Assembly: GCA_028822945.1 (NCBI GenBank)
Contig: JAPKCN010000096.1
Span: forward strand, 1-7,159
Source of the DNA: Porticoccaceae bacterium
Lineage (GTDB): Bacteria; Pseudomonadota; Gammaproteobacteria; Pseudomonadales; Porticoccaceae
DNA: 7,159 nucleotides
Direction: 5' to 3'
The notes below the pieces were generated by a model. The model searched no databases, had not been told where the DNA came from, and saw only the letters and a program-made list of their open reading frames with translations. A program made the translations under genes and the position numbers. The stretch's first letter is position 1. The number at the start of each line of letters is the position of its first letter. Positions 1-6,842 of the stretch are shown piece by piece.

Positions 1-70
1 CCGCATGGTTGGTATCACACTAGGTTATGAATTTTAAAGTAGCAGCGTCATTGCTGGCTAATTAATCAGC

Positions 71-99
71 AACGGTCAAATGAAAGTTTGGCCGTTTTT
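71..99 (+). terminator. Hairpin with T-run, probable intrinsic terminator (copy 1)
   Basis: The arms AACGGTCAAA (71-80) and TTTGGCCGTT (87-96) pair over 10 bp with one G-T wobble around the 6-base loop TGAAAG. A T-run (95-99) begins in the last stem bases. It would end transcription rightward from a gene lying off the left edge of the window. Confidence 0.55.
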
Positions 100-162
100 A
101 ATTCTTCCGGTTATGAATTTTAAATAGCAAATAAAAGCTTATATGCCTCTTGCAAGTAAGCG

Positions 163-198
163 AAAAAACGGTCAAATATTAAGTTTGACCGTTTTTTT
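163..198. terminator. Perfect 14-bp hairpin, probable bidirectional intrinsic terminator (copy 2)
   Basis: Arms 163-176 (six A, then CGGTCAAA) and 184-197 (TTTGACCG, then six T) are perfect reverse complements around the 7-base loop TATTAAG. The T-run is 192-198. The matching A-run on the left makes it usable from both strands. It lies upstream of the crotonase gene and should insulate that gene from transcription entering from the left. Confidence 0.75.
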
Positions 199-236
199 GT
201 GTGTCATTGGCGGTAATGAAACACTGAGGATCGGAA

Positions 237-264
237 CGCTGGGCGCTGGGCGCTGGGCGCTGGG
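237..264 (+). repeat. Heptanucleotide microsatellite (CGCTGGG)x4, G-quadruplex motif
   Basis: Four exact, uninterrupted copies of the 7-mer CGCTGGG. The four GGG runs (241-243, 248-250, 255-257, 262-264) are separated by identical 4-base CGCT loops, which satisfies the G3N4 x4 pattern expected to fold into an intramolecular G-quadruplex on the plus strand. Whether it folds in the cell is inference. The array directly abuts a second microsatellite. Confidence 0.9.
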
Positions 265-325
265 CAATAGAGCAATAGAGCAATAGAGCAATAGAGCAAT
301 AGAGCAATAGAGCAATAGAGCAATA
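265..325 (+). repeat. Octanucleotide microsatellite (CAATAGAG)x7 plus partial copy
   Basis: Seven exact copies of the 8-mer CAATAGAG (starts at 265, 273, 281, 289, 297, 305, 313), ending in the partial unit CAATA at 321-325. It begins at the base after the CGCTGGG array, so two unrelated repeat units sit back to back. It is non-coding and lies about 220 bases upstream of the crotonase start. Arrays of this kind change copy number by slipped-strand replication and are useful strain markers. An effect on gene expression is not shown. Confidence 0.92.
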
Positions 326-534
326 ATAGAAATCCATTTAACAACTTTAAGTCACCGACTAATCTGGTCGCCTAGGCATCTAAAAACTTACTCAAAAATC
401 TTAGTTAAAAATAAGCTGGCAAGTAATGTGAGAGGTTCAACTGAAGCGCATCTCGGGTTACTATAAGGTTAATTAAATCCTAGATATATCTCGCGAAGAA
501 TACCTTTCAGGCATCTGCGAGGCCAACCGACAAT
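326..534 (+). other. AT-rich non-coding leader upstream of the crotonase gene
   Basis: No convincing reading frame. The only promoter-like element is TATAAG at 462-467, five of six matches to a sigma-70 -10 box, without a good -35 at the right distance. A weak inverted repeat CTCGC (490-494)/GCGAG (517-521) sits in the probable 5' untranslated region. I see no recognisable riboswitch or operator. Confidence 0.4.
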
Positions 535-546
535 AAGGAATCCAAC

Positions 547-1419
547 ATGGATTACAGCAGTATTCGCTATCAGGTCAAAGACAGAATTCTCACACTGACA
601 CTCAACCGACCGGAACACTTAAATGCCTTCACCGTCGAGATGTCCCACGAGTTAGTCGATGCCTTTAAGCGCGCCAGCGAAGACGACGAGGTCGGCGCCA
701 TTGTTGTCACCGGCGCAGGCCGCGCTTTTTGTGCGGGTATGGATCTCAGCGTCGGCGGCAATGTCTTTGGATTAAATGAACAGCTACAACCGACCATTGC
801 AGATATGCGTGAGCGCGCCGACGATGAGGACATATTTCACGGTGTGCGCGACTCGGGTGGGCGCGTCACCCTCGCGATGTACGACTGTAAAAAACCGATT
901 ATCGGCGCCATAAACGGGGCTGCCGTGGGTATAGGCGCGAGTATGACGTGCGCTATGGATATCCGTTTAGCGTCGGAAAAAACTAAGATCGGCTTTGTCT
1001 TCAACAAGATTGGCATCACCCCAGAGGCCTGCTCGAGCTGGTTTCTACCGCGGATTGTCGGCGCTTCAACGGCGCTAGAGTGGTGCTATACCGCCGATAT
1101 ACTCGACGCAGAAACGCTGCACGAAGCACGCTATGTGAAAGCCGTTCACACGCCCGAGCAACTACTAGAGGCATCCTACGTAATCGCTCGCAAGATTGTT
1201 GTACACAGCCCGGTGTCGATCGCCCTAACCCGACAAATGATGTACCGCAACGCTGCCCAAGACCACCCGGCAAAAGCTCATGAGGTCGACTCGCTGGCGA
1301 TCTTCTACGCCAGCCTCACCAGTGGTAAAGAGGGGGTAAATTCTTTTTTAGAAAAACGCGCTCCGGCATTTACCGAAAAGGCCTCGTCGGACATGCCGCC
1401 ATTTTATCCCTGGTGGTAA
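547..1419 (+). CDS. Crotonase/enoyl-CoA hydratase-isomerase family protein (isomerase-type active site)
   Basis: A 290-residue cytosolic acyl-CoA enzyme of the crotonase superfamily. The start is supported by AAGGAA (535-540), six bases before ATG. Typical features are the first oxyanion-hole segment GRAFCAGMDL (58-67), the second around GAAVGIGAS (124-132), and the C-terminal helices. At the two classical hydratase glutamate positions (Glu144/Glu164 of rat mitochondrial hydratase) I align Ser132 and Phe152, so ordinary enoyl-CoA hydration is doubtful. Glu160 sits in TPEACSSWFLPRIVG, matching the PE-x-CSS motif of delta3,delta2-enoyl-CoA isomerase (ECI2) and CDY-like members, where the Glu is catalytic. 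The extended loop at about 70-108 and the tail ending FYPWW make it longer than the usual ~260 residues. It stands alone on this strand, convergent with secF. The true substrate is unknown, and a dedicated symbol is not justified. Confidence 0.9.
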   Translation: MDYSSIRYQVKDRILTLTLNRPEHLNAFTVEMSHELVDAFKRASEDDEVGAIVVTGAGRAFCAGMDLSVGGNVFGLNEQLQPTIADMRERADDEDIFHGVRDSGGRVTLAMYDCKKPIIGAINGAAVGIGASMTCAMDIRLASEKTKIGFVFNKIGITPEACSSWFLPRIVGASTALEWCYTADILDAETLHEARYVKAVHTPEQLLEASYVIARKIVVHSPVSIALTRQMMYRNAAQDHPAKAHEVDSLAIFYASLTSGKEGVNSFLEKRAPAFTEKASSDMPPFYPWW

Positions 1420-1468
1420 CGACGGGCCGGGGTTAGCCAATGACGAAGCACGTTTCAATCACAGTGAA

Positions 1469-1518
1469 CCGCTAACTTTGACCGTCAGCGGCAATTTAAC
1501 TATGGCCGCAAGGGCGGC
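1469..1518. terminator. Weak hairpins in the convergent crotonase/secF gap
   Basis: The 141-base gap between the two converging stop codons holds CCGCT (1469-1473)/AGCGG (1487-1491) with a 13-base loop, and GCCGC (1505-1509)/GCGGC (1514-1518) with the loop AAGG. Neither is followed by a proper T-run on either strand, so intrinsic termination is uncertain. Rho-dependent ends are equally possible. Confidence 0.3.
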
Positions 1519-1560
1519 AAAACAAGCGTGGAAGCGCGTGACTAGACCCGCCCTTGGTGT

Positions 1561-2475
1561 TTAAGGTAGATCGTCGACCAGTTCGCCCTTCTCTGGCACC
1601 AGAAGATCCTCGCGCTGGATATCCATTGTCAACATGACGGTGGCGGCCACGTAGATCGACGAGTAAGTGCCCACACCCACACCCACCATTAGCGCGATGG
1701 CGAAGTTGTGAATCAACTCGCCGCCCAAAAAGAATAGCGACAGCAGTACTAGCATCGTTGTGAGCGAGGTGTTGATGGTCCGCCACAAAGTCTGCGACAG
1801 CGATTCATTGATCACATCTATCGGCGACATATTACGGATCTTACGGAAGTTTTCGCGTATCCGATCGGAGACCACTATGGTATCGTTTAGGGAGTAACCA
1901 ACCACTGCCAGAGTCGCTGCCAACACCGTTAAATCAAACTCCAAACGCATCAGTGAGAAGAACCCGAGGGTAATCATCACATCGTGCGCCAGCGCCAGCA
2001 CAGCGCCAATGGCAAACTTTAACTGAAAGCGTATCGCGACATAAAACATCACCACGATAAGTGCCGCCAACATACCAAGACCGCCATCCTCGCGCAGCTC
2101 TTCACCAATTTGCGGGCCAACAAAATCAACTCTACGCAACTCTACGGCGGTACCCTCTCCCTGCAGCGCTGCATAGACCTGGTCCGATAAACCCTCCTCG
2201 GGTTTGCCCTGCAGACGAATTAAGACATCGCGATCAGAACCAAAGTGCACCACCACTGGATTGTTAAAACCGGCGCCCTCCAACTGCGCCCGCAGTACCT
2301 CGACATCCGCGGGCGCTGAGTAGCCGACCTCGACCTGCGTGCCGCCGGTAAAATCTAACCCCAGTCGCAGGCCTTGTGTCGCCAGCGAGATCGCCGAGAT
2401 CACCAATAACGTAACCGACAAACCGACCGCTAGTCTGCGAATCCCCATAAAGTTGTAAACCTTTACCTGCGTCAT
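1561..2475 (-). CDS. secF: Protein translocase subunit SecF
   Basis: Inner-membrane partner of SecD in the SecDF complex, which uses the proton-motive force to assist SecYEG-driven export. The chosen start gives 304 residues (E. coli SecF: 323). The ATG at 2475 has AAGGAG seven bases upstream; an in-frame GTG at 2496 lies inside the secD end and has no such site. Visible features are an N-terminal membrane helix (about 13-32), the family motif GLDFTGGTQ (39-47), a periplasmic domain (about 50-130), and five further hydrophobic segments (about 134-150, 154-175, 181-203, 237-250, 256-282). The conserved VVGYSLNDTIVVSDRIRENFRK (191-212) includes Asp198. The C-terminus is short and acidic. It follows secD after 11 bases, so the two are almost certainly co-transcribed and probably translationally coupled. 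Confidence 0.97.
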   Translation of the reverse strand: MTQVKVYNFMGIRRLAVGLSVTLLVISAISLATQGLRLGLDFTGGTQVEVGYSAPADVEVLRAQLEGAGFNNPVVVHFGSDRDVLIRLQGKPEEGLSDQVYAALQGEGTAVELRRVDFVGPQIGEELREDGGLGMLAALIVVMFYVAIRFQLKFAIGAVLALAHDVMITLGFFSLMRLEFDLTVLAATLAVVGYSLNDTIVVSDRIRENFRKIRNMSPIDVINESLSQTLWRTINTSLTTMLVLLSLFFLGGELIHNFAIALMVGVGVGTYSSIYVAATVMLTMDIQREDLLVPEKGELVDDLP

Positions 2476-2482
2476 ACTGACT

Positions 2483-2488
2483 CTCCTT
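2483..2488 (-). promoter_or_regulatory. secF ribosome-binding site, overlapping the secD stop
   Basis: AAGGAG on the minus strand, seven bases before the ATG at 2475. It shares bases with the secD TAA (2489-2487). This fixes the secF start at 2475 rather than the upstream GTG and suggests that secD termination and secF initiation are coupled. Confidence 0.85.
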
Positions 2489-4334
2489 AGATCCACAACC
2501 GATCAATTTTGCGTCCACCATACACCGCATTGACCACACCACGGGTCAACACAATCGAGGTAAACATCGACGTTAAAATACCGATCGACAAGGTCACGGC
2601 AAAGCCCTGCACCGGACCGGAGCCGATGGCATAGAGAATCAGTGCAACGATTAAGGTGGTAATATTCGCATCTAAGATCGACACAAAAGCGCGGTCATAG
2701 CCCGCGCCAATCGCCGCCTGCGGCGATAAACCAGCCGCCAGTTCCTCGCGAATACGTGAAAAAATCAATACGTTGGCATCCACTGCCATACCGACCGTCA
2801 AGACGATACCCGCAATACCCGGAAGCGTCAGGGTAGCGCCGATCAACGACATTATTCCGACCAATAGCAGCAAATTGGTCGCCAACGCTAAGTTAGCAAA
2901 CAAGCCAAACAAGCGGTAGATAACCAGCATAAATAGCAATACCGCCAACAACCCAATACTCACTGATTTAATACCCAGTTGGATATTCTCTGCACCTAGC
3001 GACGGCCCGATCGTGCGCTCCTCGACGATGTACATCGGCGCGGCCAGCGCACCGGCGCGCAGCAACAGCGCCAACTCCGAGGATTCGCGCTGAGTGCCGG
3101 CACCGGTAATACGAAACTGTTTGCCCAACTGCGCCTGCACCGTTGCCAAACTGATAATATGTTTTTCGACGTAAGGAACCGGCATCAACTGGAGATTGCC
3201 GATTTCGTCAAGAGACTTTTCCAAACGTGTTTTATACTCGATAAACAGCACCCCGAGGCGATTGCCAATATTGTCGCGGGTGGCGTGGCCCATCGCCCAA
3301 CCGCCTTTGCTGTCGAGACTGATATTTACCTGCGGGCGACCATTTTCATCGAAACTAGCGCGCGCATTAGTAACATTTTCACCGGTAATAATAGCGCGGC
3401 TCTCGAGCCTGGCGTCAACCCCTTGAGAACTCGGATCGCGAAACTTAAACAACTCGCCAATCTGCGACCGGGCCTCAAGACGAAACTCTAAGTTGGCGGT
3501 CTTGCCGATAATACGCTTGGCCTCGGCGGTATCCTGAATTCCAGGCAGTTCTACAACGATGCGGTTTTTACCCTGCCGCGAGACAATCGGCTCAGACACG
3601 CCGAGTTCATTGACTCGATTACGCAGCGATGTGAGGTTTTGCTTGATCGCATTATCCTCCAGCGTGCCGCTGGCTGCGGCACTCAAAGCCAGCGTCAACG
3701 ACAATGGGTTTTGTCCGGGTATCGACTGAGGCTGCAATTCGGGGAAGTTCTGGCGCACCAGGCCCTCGGCCTTGGCAACTTGCTCGGCATCGCGAAACTG
3801 ACCAACGATTTGCTTGTCGATCAAGGCAAAGTTGCGATAGCGCACACGCTCTTTACGCAGCGCTGCTTTTAAATCCTCGAGGTCACCCTGCAAACGCGTC
3901 ACGAGTGCCGCATTTAGATCGACCTCAAGCAAAAAATGTACCCCGCCCCTGAGATCCAATCCCAATTTCATCGGTACAGCACCTACACTACGCAATCTCT
4001 CGGGCGTAGTCGGAGCAAGATTCAGTGCGACTATGTACTCGCCCCCCATCTCCGCCTGAATAACCTCTTTGGCACGCAATTGTTCGGCAATATCGCCGAG
4101 ACGCAGTAGCGCTGTCTCGCCGTCGGCGATGCCACCAAAGTGACCTATACCCGCCTGGTCAAGGGCGGCAGCCGCCTTATCGAGAATTGCCTCGTCGATC
4201 AACATGGCGCCGCTCTGTCCCGATAGCTGCACCGCAGGATCCGGCGGATACAAGTTAGGCGCGGCATACACAAAGCCAAAAGCGACCACCAAGATAATCA
4301 CTAGGTTTTTCCAAAGCGGAAACTTATTCGGCAT
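2487..4334 (-). CDS. secD: Protein translocase subunit SecD
   Basis: Inner-membrane SecDF component that pulls or releases exported proteins on the periplasmic side, powered by protons. It has 615 residues, the same length as E. coli SecD. The ATG at 4334 is preceded by GGAGAG ten bases upstream. In order: an N-terminal membrane helix (about 9-25), a large periplasmic region with the signature KLGLDLRGGVHFLLEVD (123-139), the segment SLRNRVNELGVSEPIVSRQG (236-255), and a second periplasmic part reaching RAGALAAPMYIVEERTIGPSLG (426-447). Five hydrophobic segments follow (from about 451 to 600). Asp519 in GMAVDANVLIFSRIREEL coincides with the conserved Asp519 of E. coli SecD, which is implicated in proton movement. 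No truncation or frameshift is seen. The usual preceding gene yajC is missing. Confidence 0.98.
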   Translation of the reverse strand: MPNKFPLWKNLVIILVVAFGFVYAAPNLYPPDPAVQLSGQSGAMLIDEAILDKAAAALDQAGIGHFGGIADGETALLRLGDIAEQLRAKEVIQAEMGGEYIVALNLAPTTPERLRSVGAVPMKLGLDLRGGVHFLLEVDLNAALVTRLQGDLEDLKAALRKERVRYRNFALIDKQIVGQFRDAEQVAKAEGLVRQNFPELQPQSIPGQNPLSLTLALSAAASGTLEDNAIKQNLTSLRNRVNELGVSEPIVSRQGKNRIVVELPGIQDTAEAKRIIGKTANLEFRLEARSQIGELFKFRDPSSQGVDARLESRAIITGENVTNARASFDENGRPQVNISLDSKGGWAMGHATRDNIGNRLGVLFIEYKTRLEKSLDEIGNLQLMPVPYVEKHIISLATVQAQLGKQFRITGAGTQRESSELALLLRAGALAAPMYIVEERTIGPSLGAENIQLGIKSVSIGLLAVLLFMLVIYRLFGLFANLALATNLLLLVGIMSLIGATLTLPGIAGIVLTVGMAVDANVLIFSRIREELAAGLSPQAAIGAGYDRAFVSILDANITTLIVALILYAIGSGPVQGFAVTLSIGILTSMFTSIVLTRGVVNAVYGGRKIDRLWI

Positions 4335-4366
4335 AGCAGCAGATCTCTCCCTATTTTATGCGAGGC

Positions 4367-4372
4367 ATTATA
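4367..4372 (-). promoter_or_regulatory. Possible -10 element of an internal secD promoter
   Basis: The 76-base tgt-secD gap contains a perfect TATAAT on the minus strand, 32 bases before the secD ATG. It lies in an AT-rich stretch beside a short inverted repeat (AACGA/TCGTT, 4374-4386). No -35 is found at 16-18 bases; TTGAGC (4390-4385) is only 12 bases away. It could let secDF be transcribed apart from queA-tgt, but the missing -35 keeps confidence low. Confidence 0.3.
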
Positions 4373-4410
4373 ACGATATTCGTTGCTCAATGGCGTGATC
4401 TTGGCGCAAT

Positions 4411-5613
4411 TTAATCCGCACTATTTTGCGCCCGATAAAAGTCCTCAGTAAAGTCATCGAATCGTCCTACGGCTATCGCCTCTCGCATTCCTGCCATCAG
4501 GTTTTGGTAATAGCGCAAATTGTGAATGGTATTCAATTGCGAACCAAGAATTTCGCCACATTTGTCTAGGTGATGCAGGTAGGCACGGCTAAAGTGTTTG
4601 CAGGTATAACAGTCACAGCTGCGATCTAGTGACTCAGTGTCGTGACGATGCCGAGCATTACGGATCTTAATAACCCCAGTGCCAGTAAACAAGTGGCCAT
4701 TGCGCGCGTTGCGCGTCGGCATTACGCAGTCAAACATGTCGATCCCACGCCGCACCGCCTCAACCAGATCGCCCGGTTTACCCACTCCCATCAGATAGCG
4801 CGGTTTGGCGGCCGGCAACTGATGGCCAAGATGTTCGAGCACGCGCAACATATCCTCCTTGGGTTCGCCCACCGACAGGCCGCCAATCGCGTAACCATCA
4901 AAACCAATCTGCACCAGTCCAGCCAGCGAGCGCTCTCGCAAGTCCTCGTACATGCCACCCTGCACAATACCGAACAACGCCGCGGGGTTATCGCCGTGGG
5001 CAACAGCGCTGCGCTTAGCCCAGCGCAATGACAATTGCATCGAGGCCTCAGCTTGCTGCGGCGAAGCTGGATAAGGCGTGCACTCGTCGAAGATCATCAC
5101 CACGTCGCTACCCAGTGCGCGCTGCACCTGCATCGACTTTTCCGGATCGATAAACACCTGACTACCATCAATCGGCGATTGAAAGGCCACCCCGCTCTCG
5201 CTGATCTTGCGCATAGCACCAAGACTAAATACCTGAAAACCACCGGAGTCAGTCAATATCGGGCCTTGCCATTGAGTAAAATCGTGTAGGTCACCGTGCG
5301 CCGTAATCACTTCGGTGCCGGGGCGCAGCATTAAATGAAAGGTGTTACCAAGAATCATTTCGGCGCCGATCTCGCCGATATCGCGCGGCAACATACCCTT
5401 AACCGTGCCGTAGGTGCCGACGGGCATAAACGCTGGGGTCTGCACCGTTCCACGGGGAAAGACTAACTCCCCACGACGCGCCTTACCATCCCGAGCCGAC
5501 ACCGAAAAGTCCATAAAACAGTGCCGCGAAGAACGTTCCTGTCCCTCGCGTACAGCATCGATTTGTCGATCGCTGGCGGCGACACTGGTACCACTCTCGC
5601 GCTTATTGGTCAT
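4411..5613 (-). CDS. tgt: Queuine tRNA-ribosyltransferase (tRNA-guanine transglycosylase)
   Basis: Exchanges guanine-34 of Asp, Asn, His and Tyr tRNAs for the queuosine precursor preQ1. The chosen start (5613) gives 400 residues and uses AAAGGA 11 bases upstream; its ATG overlaps the queA end (ATGACCAATAA). A downstream ATG at 5514 aligns exactly with E. coli Met1 (MDFSVSARDGKARRG against MKFELDTTDGRARRG) and would give 367 residues, close to the family norm of about 375, but lacks a ribosome-binding site. Numbered from that Met: Asp89 in LTDSGGFQVFSL is the general acid/base, Asp262 in FDCVMPTRNARNGHLFT is the nucleophile, and Cys300, Cys302, Cys305 and His331 bind zinc. All family landmarks are present. 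Function is certain; the N-terminus is not. Confidence 0.96.
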   Translation of the reverse strand: MTNKRESGTSVAASDRQIDAVREGQERSSRHCFMDFSVSARDGKARRGELVFPRGTVQTPAFMPVGTYGTVKGMLPRDIGEIGAEMILGNTFHLMLRPGTEVITAHGDLHDFTQWQGPILTDSGGFQVFSLGAMRKISESGVAFQSPIDGSQVFIDPEKSMQVQRALGSDVVMIFDECTPYPASPQQAEASMQLSLRWAKRSAVAHGDNPAALFGIVQGGMYEDLRERSLAGLVQIGFDGYAIGGLSVGEPKEDMLRVLEHLGHQLPAAKPRYLMGVGKPGDLVEAVRRGIDMFDCVMPTRNARNGHLFTGTGVIKIRNARHRHDTESLDRSCDCYTCKHFSRAYLHHLDKCGEILGSQLNTIHNLRYYQNLMAGMREAIAVGRFDDFTEDFYRAQNSAD

Positions 5614-6655
5614 GCCTGGGTATGTCCTTTGCAGCATCTGGGTTGTGGTGTAACAACATCGCATCGCCGTAGCTAAAAAAACGGTACTGTTCGGCGATTG
5701 CCTCGCGATAGGCGTGCATTATAGACGCATAGCCAGAAAAGGCGCTGACCAGCATTAACAGCGTTGACTCGGATAAGTGAAAATTCGTTAATAGCGCATC
5801 GACCGCAGAAAATTGATAACCGGGGTAGATAAAAATATCGGTATCGCCGCTAAACGGCTGAATCGCGCCATCGCGCGATGCAGTCTCTAAACAACGCACA
5901 CTGGTAGTACCGACGGCAATCACCCGGCCTCCACGGGCGCGAGCGTCGCGGACCTGTTGGCAGATAGTCTGATCGACCTGCAACCACTCGGCGTGCATCT
6001 TGTGTTGCTGTATATGCTCGACCCGCACCGGTTGAAACGTGCCGGCGCCAACGTGCAAGGTTACGTAGCCAATATCTGCGCCGCAATCGCGAATAGCCGT
6101 CAGCATCTGCTGGTCAAAATGTAAGCCGGCGGTGGGCGCTGCCACCGCGCCCGGCGTCTTGGCATACACAGTTTGATAGCGCTCGCGATCAGCCTCGCCA
6201 TCGGCCCGATCTATATAGGGTGGCAGTGGCATGTGCCCGATCGCCTGCAACACTTCGACTACCGGCGTAACAAAGGTCAAGCTAAATAGTCCATTGGCAC
6301 GCCCGCAGACAGTCGCCGAGTAGGCGTCGCCAAAGTGTATTTGACTGCCGACCTTGGGCGCCCTACTGGCGCGCACATGAGCCCGCACCTTGCGCTCTTC
6401 GAGTAACCGCTCGATCAGCACCTCGATTTTACCGCCGCTGGCTTTGTGCCCATAAAGACGCGCGGCAATCACCCGCGTATTGTTAAAGACTAACAGATCG
6501 CCGGCACGAATATGCCCTATTAGGTCGGGAAAGTGTTGATGCTGTAAACTACCATCCACCGCCATACTAAGCAGTCGGCTATCGCGGCGGCGCTGGGCAG
6601 GTTGGCGAGCAATCAGCCCATCTGGCAGGTCAAATTGAAAGTGTTCACGCAGCAT
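5603..6655 (-). CDS. queA: S-adenosylmethionine:tRNA ribosyltransferase-isomerase QueA
   Basis: Cytosolic enzyme that transfers and isomerises the ribosyl part of S-adenosylmethionine onto preQ1-tRNA, giving epoxyqueuosine; it acts directly after Tgt. The product is 350 residues (E. coli QueA: 356). The ATG at 6655 was chosen because MLREHFQFDLPDGLIA aligns without gaps to the E. coli start; an in-frame TTG at 6694 would add 13 residues and has no ribosome-binding site, though the ATG itself has only a poor one. Family blocks seen: LVFNNTRVIAARL (55-67), GHMPLPPYI (140-148), YAKTPGAVAAPTAGLHF (164-180), LHVGAGTFQPV (200-210), MHAEW (220-224), VGTTSVRCLE (248-257), LLTNFHLSESTLLMLVSAF (288-306) and YRFFSYGDAMLL (324-335). 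It is the first gene of the minus-strand operon and overlaps tgt by 11 bases. Confidence 0.97.
   Translation of the reverse strand: MLREHFQFDLPDGLIARQPAQRRRDSRLLSMAVDGSLQHQHFPDLIGHIRAGDLLVFNNTRVIAARLYGHKASGGKIEVLIERLLEERKVRAHVRASRAPKVGSQIHFGDAYSATVCGRANGLFSLTFVTPVVEVLQAIGHMPLPPYIDRADGEADRERYQTVYAKTPGAVAAPTAGLHFDQQMLTAIRDCGADIGYVTLHVGAGTFQPVRVEHIQQHKMHAEWLQVDQTICQQVRDARARGGRVIAVGTTSVRCLETASRDGAIQPFSGDTDIFIYPGYQFSAVDALLTNFHLSESTLLMLVSAFSGYASIMHAYREAIAEQYRFFSYGDAMLLHHNPDAAKDIPRHDQ
5625..5630 (-). promoter_or_regulatory. Candidate tgt ribosome-binding site within the queA end
   Basis: AAAGGA on the minus strand, 11 bases before the ATG at 5613 and inside the last codons of queA. It favours the longer Tgt product. 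The shorter start at 5514 has only an AGGAA 21 bases away, which is too far to work. Confidence 0.5.
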
Positions 6656-6842
6656 AAACTGTCTGATAAACCGAGTTTTAGAAATGTTTGGCAAGGATAT
6701 AGGAGTTCACCAGCGAGACAAAATGATTTACCCAAAATACTCGCTATGGTCCGAAATAGCCGCTTTTATGAAAGCCTTACAAAGTAACATACCCAGTTTT
6801 TACCGAAAATAGTACTAAGCCGCCTGGTGCAAACTAAGCTTT
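6656..6842 (-). other. Non-coding leader between queA and the divergent tRNA-Leu
   Basis: The queA operon promoter should lie here on the minus strand. Candidates are weak: TTGCCA (6694-6689) with TTTATC (6670-6665) at 18 bases, which would leave almost no leader, and TATATC (6701-6696) without a good -35. No terminator or convincing gene is seen. Confidence 0.35.

Larger units (their letters stand above)
23..198. repeat. Two-copy intergenic module: 16-bp direct repeat plus related hairpin
   Basis: The 16-mer GGTTATGAATTTTAAA occurs at 23-38 and again at 109-124. Each copy is followed by (G)TAGCA, then by unrelated spacer sequence, then by a hairpin whose left arm is AACGGTCAAA (71-80 and 167-176). 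The units are offset by 86 bases at the 16-mer and 96 bases at the hairpin, so this is a diverged tandem duplication, not an exact one. The spacers hold small secondary inverted repeats of their own (for example GCTTA/TAAGC around 138-161). No coding frame is apparent. It could be a duplicated gene end with its terminator, or two copies of a small dispersed repeat. The sequence alone does not decide. Confidence 0.7.

Noticed and set aside
23..124. Integron attC-type sites in the repeated 16-mer region
   Set aside because: The paired core sites (RYYYAAC and GTTRRRY) expected of attC are not present in the right arrangement, and no cassette gene lies between the copies.
237..325. CRISPR array
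   Set aside because: The repeats are 7 and 8 bases long and contiguous, with no spacers. They are microsatellites.
1477..1485. TTTGACCGT shared between the hairpin at 184-192 and the crotonase/secF gap
   Set aside because: A 9-base match alone is compatible with chance, and the surrounding sequence is unrelated.
2476..2496. GTG start at 2496 for secF
   Set aside because: It adds seven residues inside the secD end and would place the strong AAGGAG site downstream of the start. The ATG at 2475 fits better.
3159..3491. Plus-strand open frame of 110 codons opposite secD
   Set aside because: It is a shadow of the secD reading frame with no independent evidence.
4642..5031. Plus-strand open frame of 129 codons opposite tgt
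   Set aside because: It lies wholly antisense to conserved Tgt coding sequence, matches no family I recognise and has no supporting start signal.
6656..6694. TTG start at 6694 for queA
   Set aside because: It would add 13 residues not found in the family and has no ribosome-binding site. The ATG at 6655 aligns with the E. coli start.
6602..6787. Small plus-strand frame of 61 codons spanning the queA start
   Set aside because: It overlaps the conserved QueA N-terminus in antisense, has no clear ribosome-binding site and no recognisable family.
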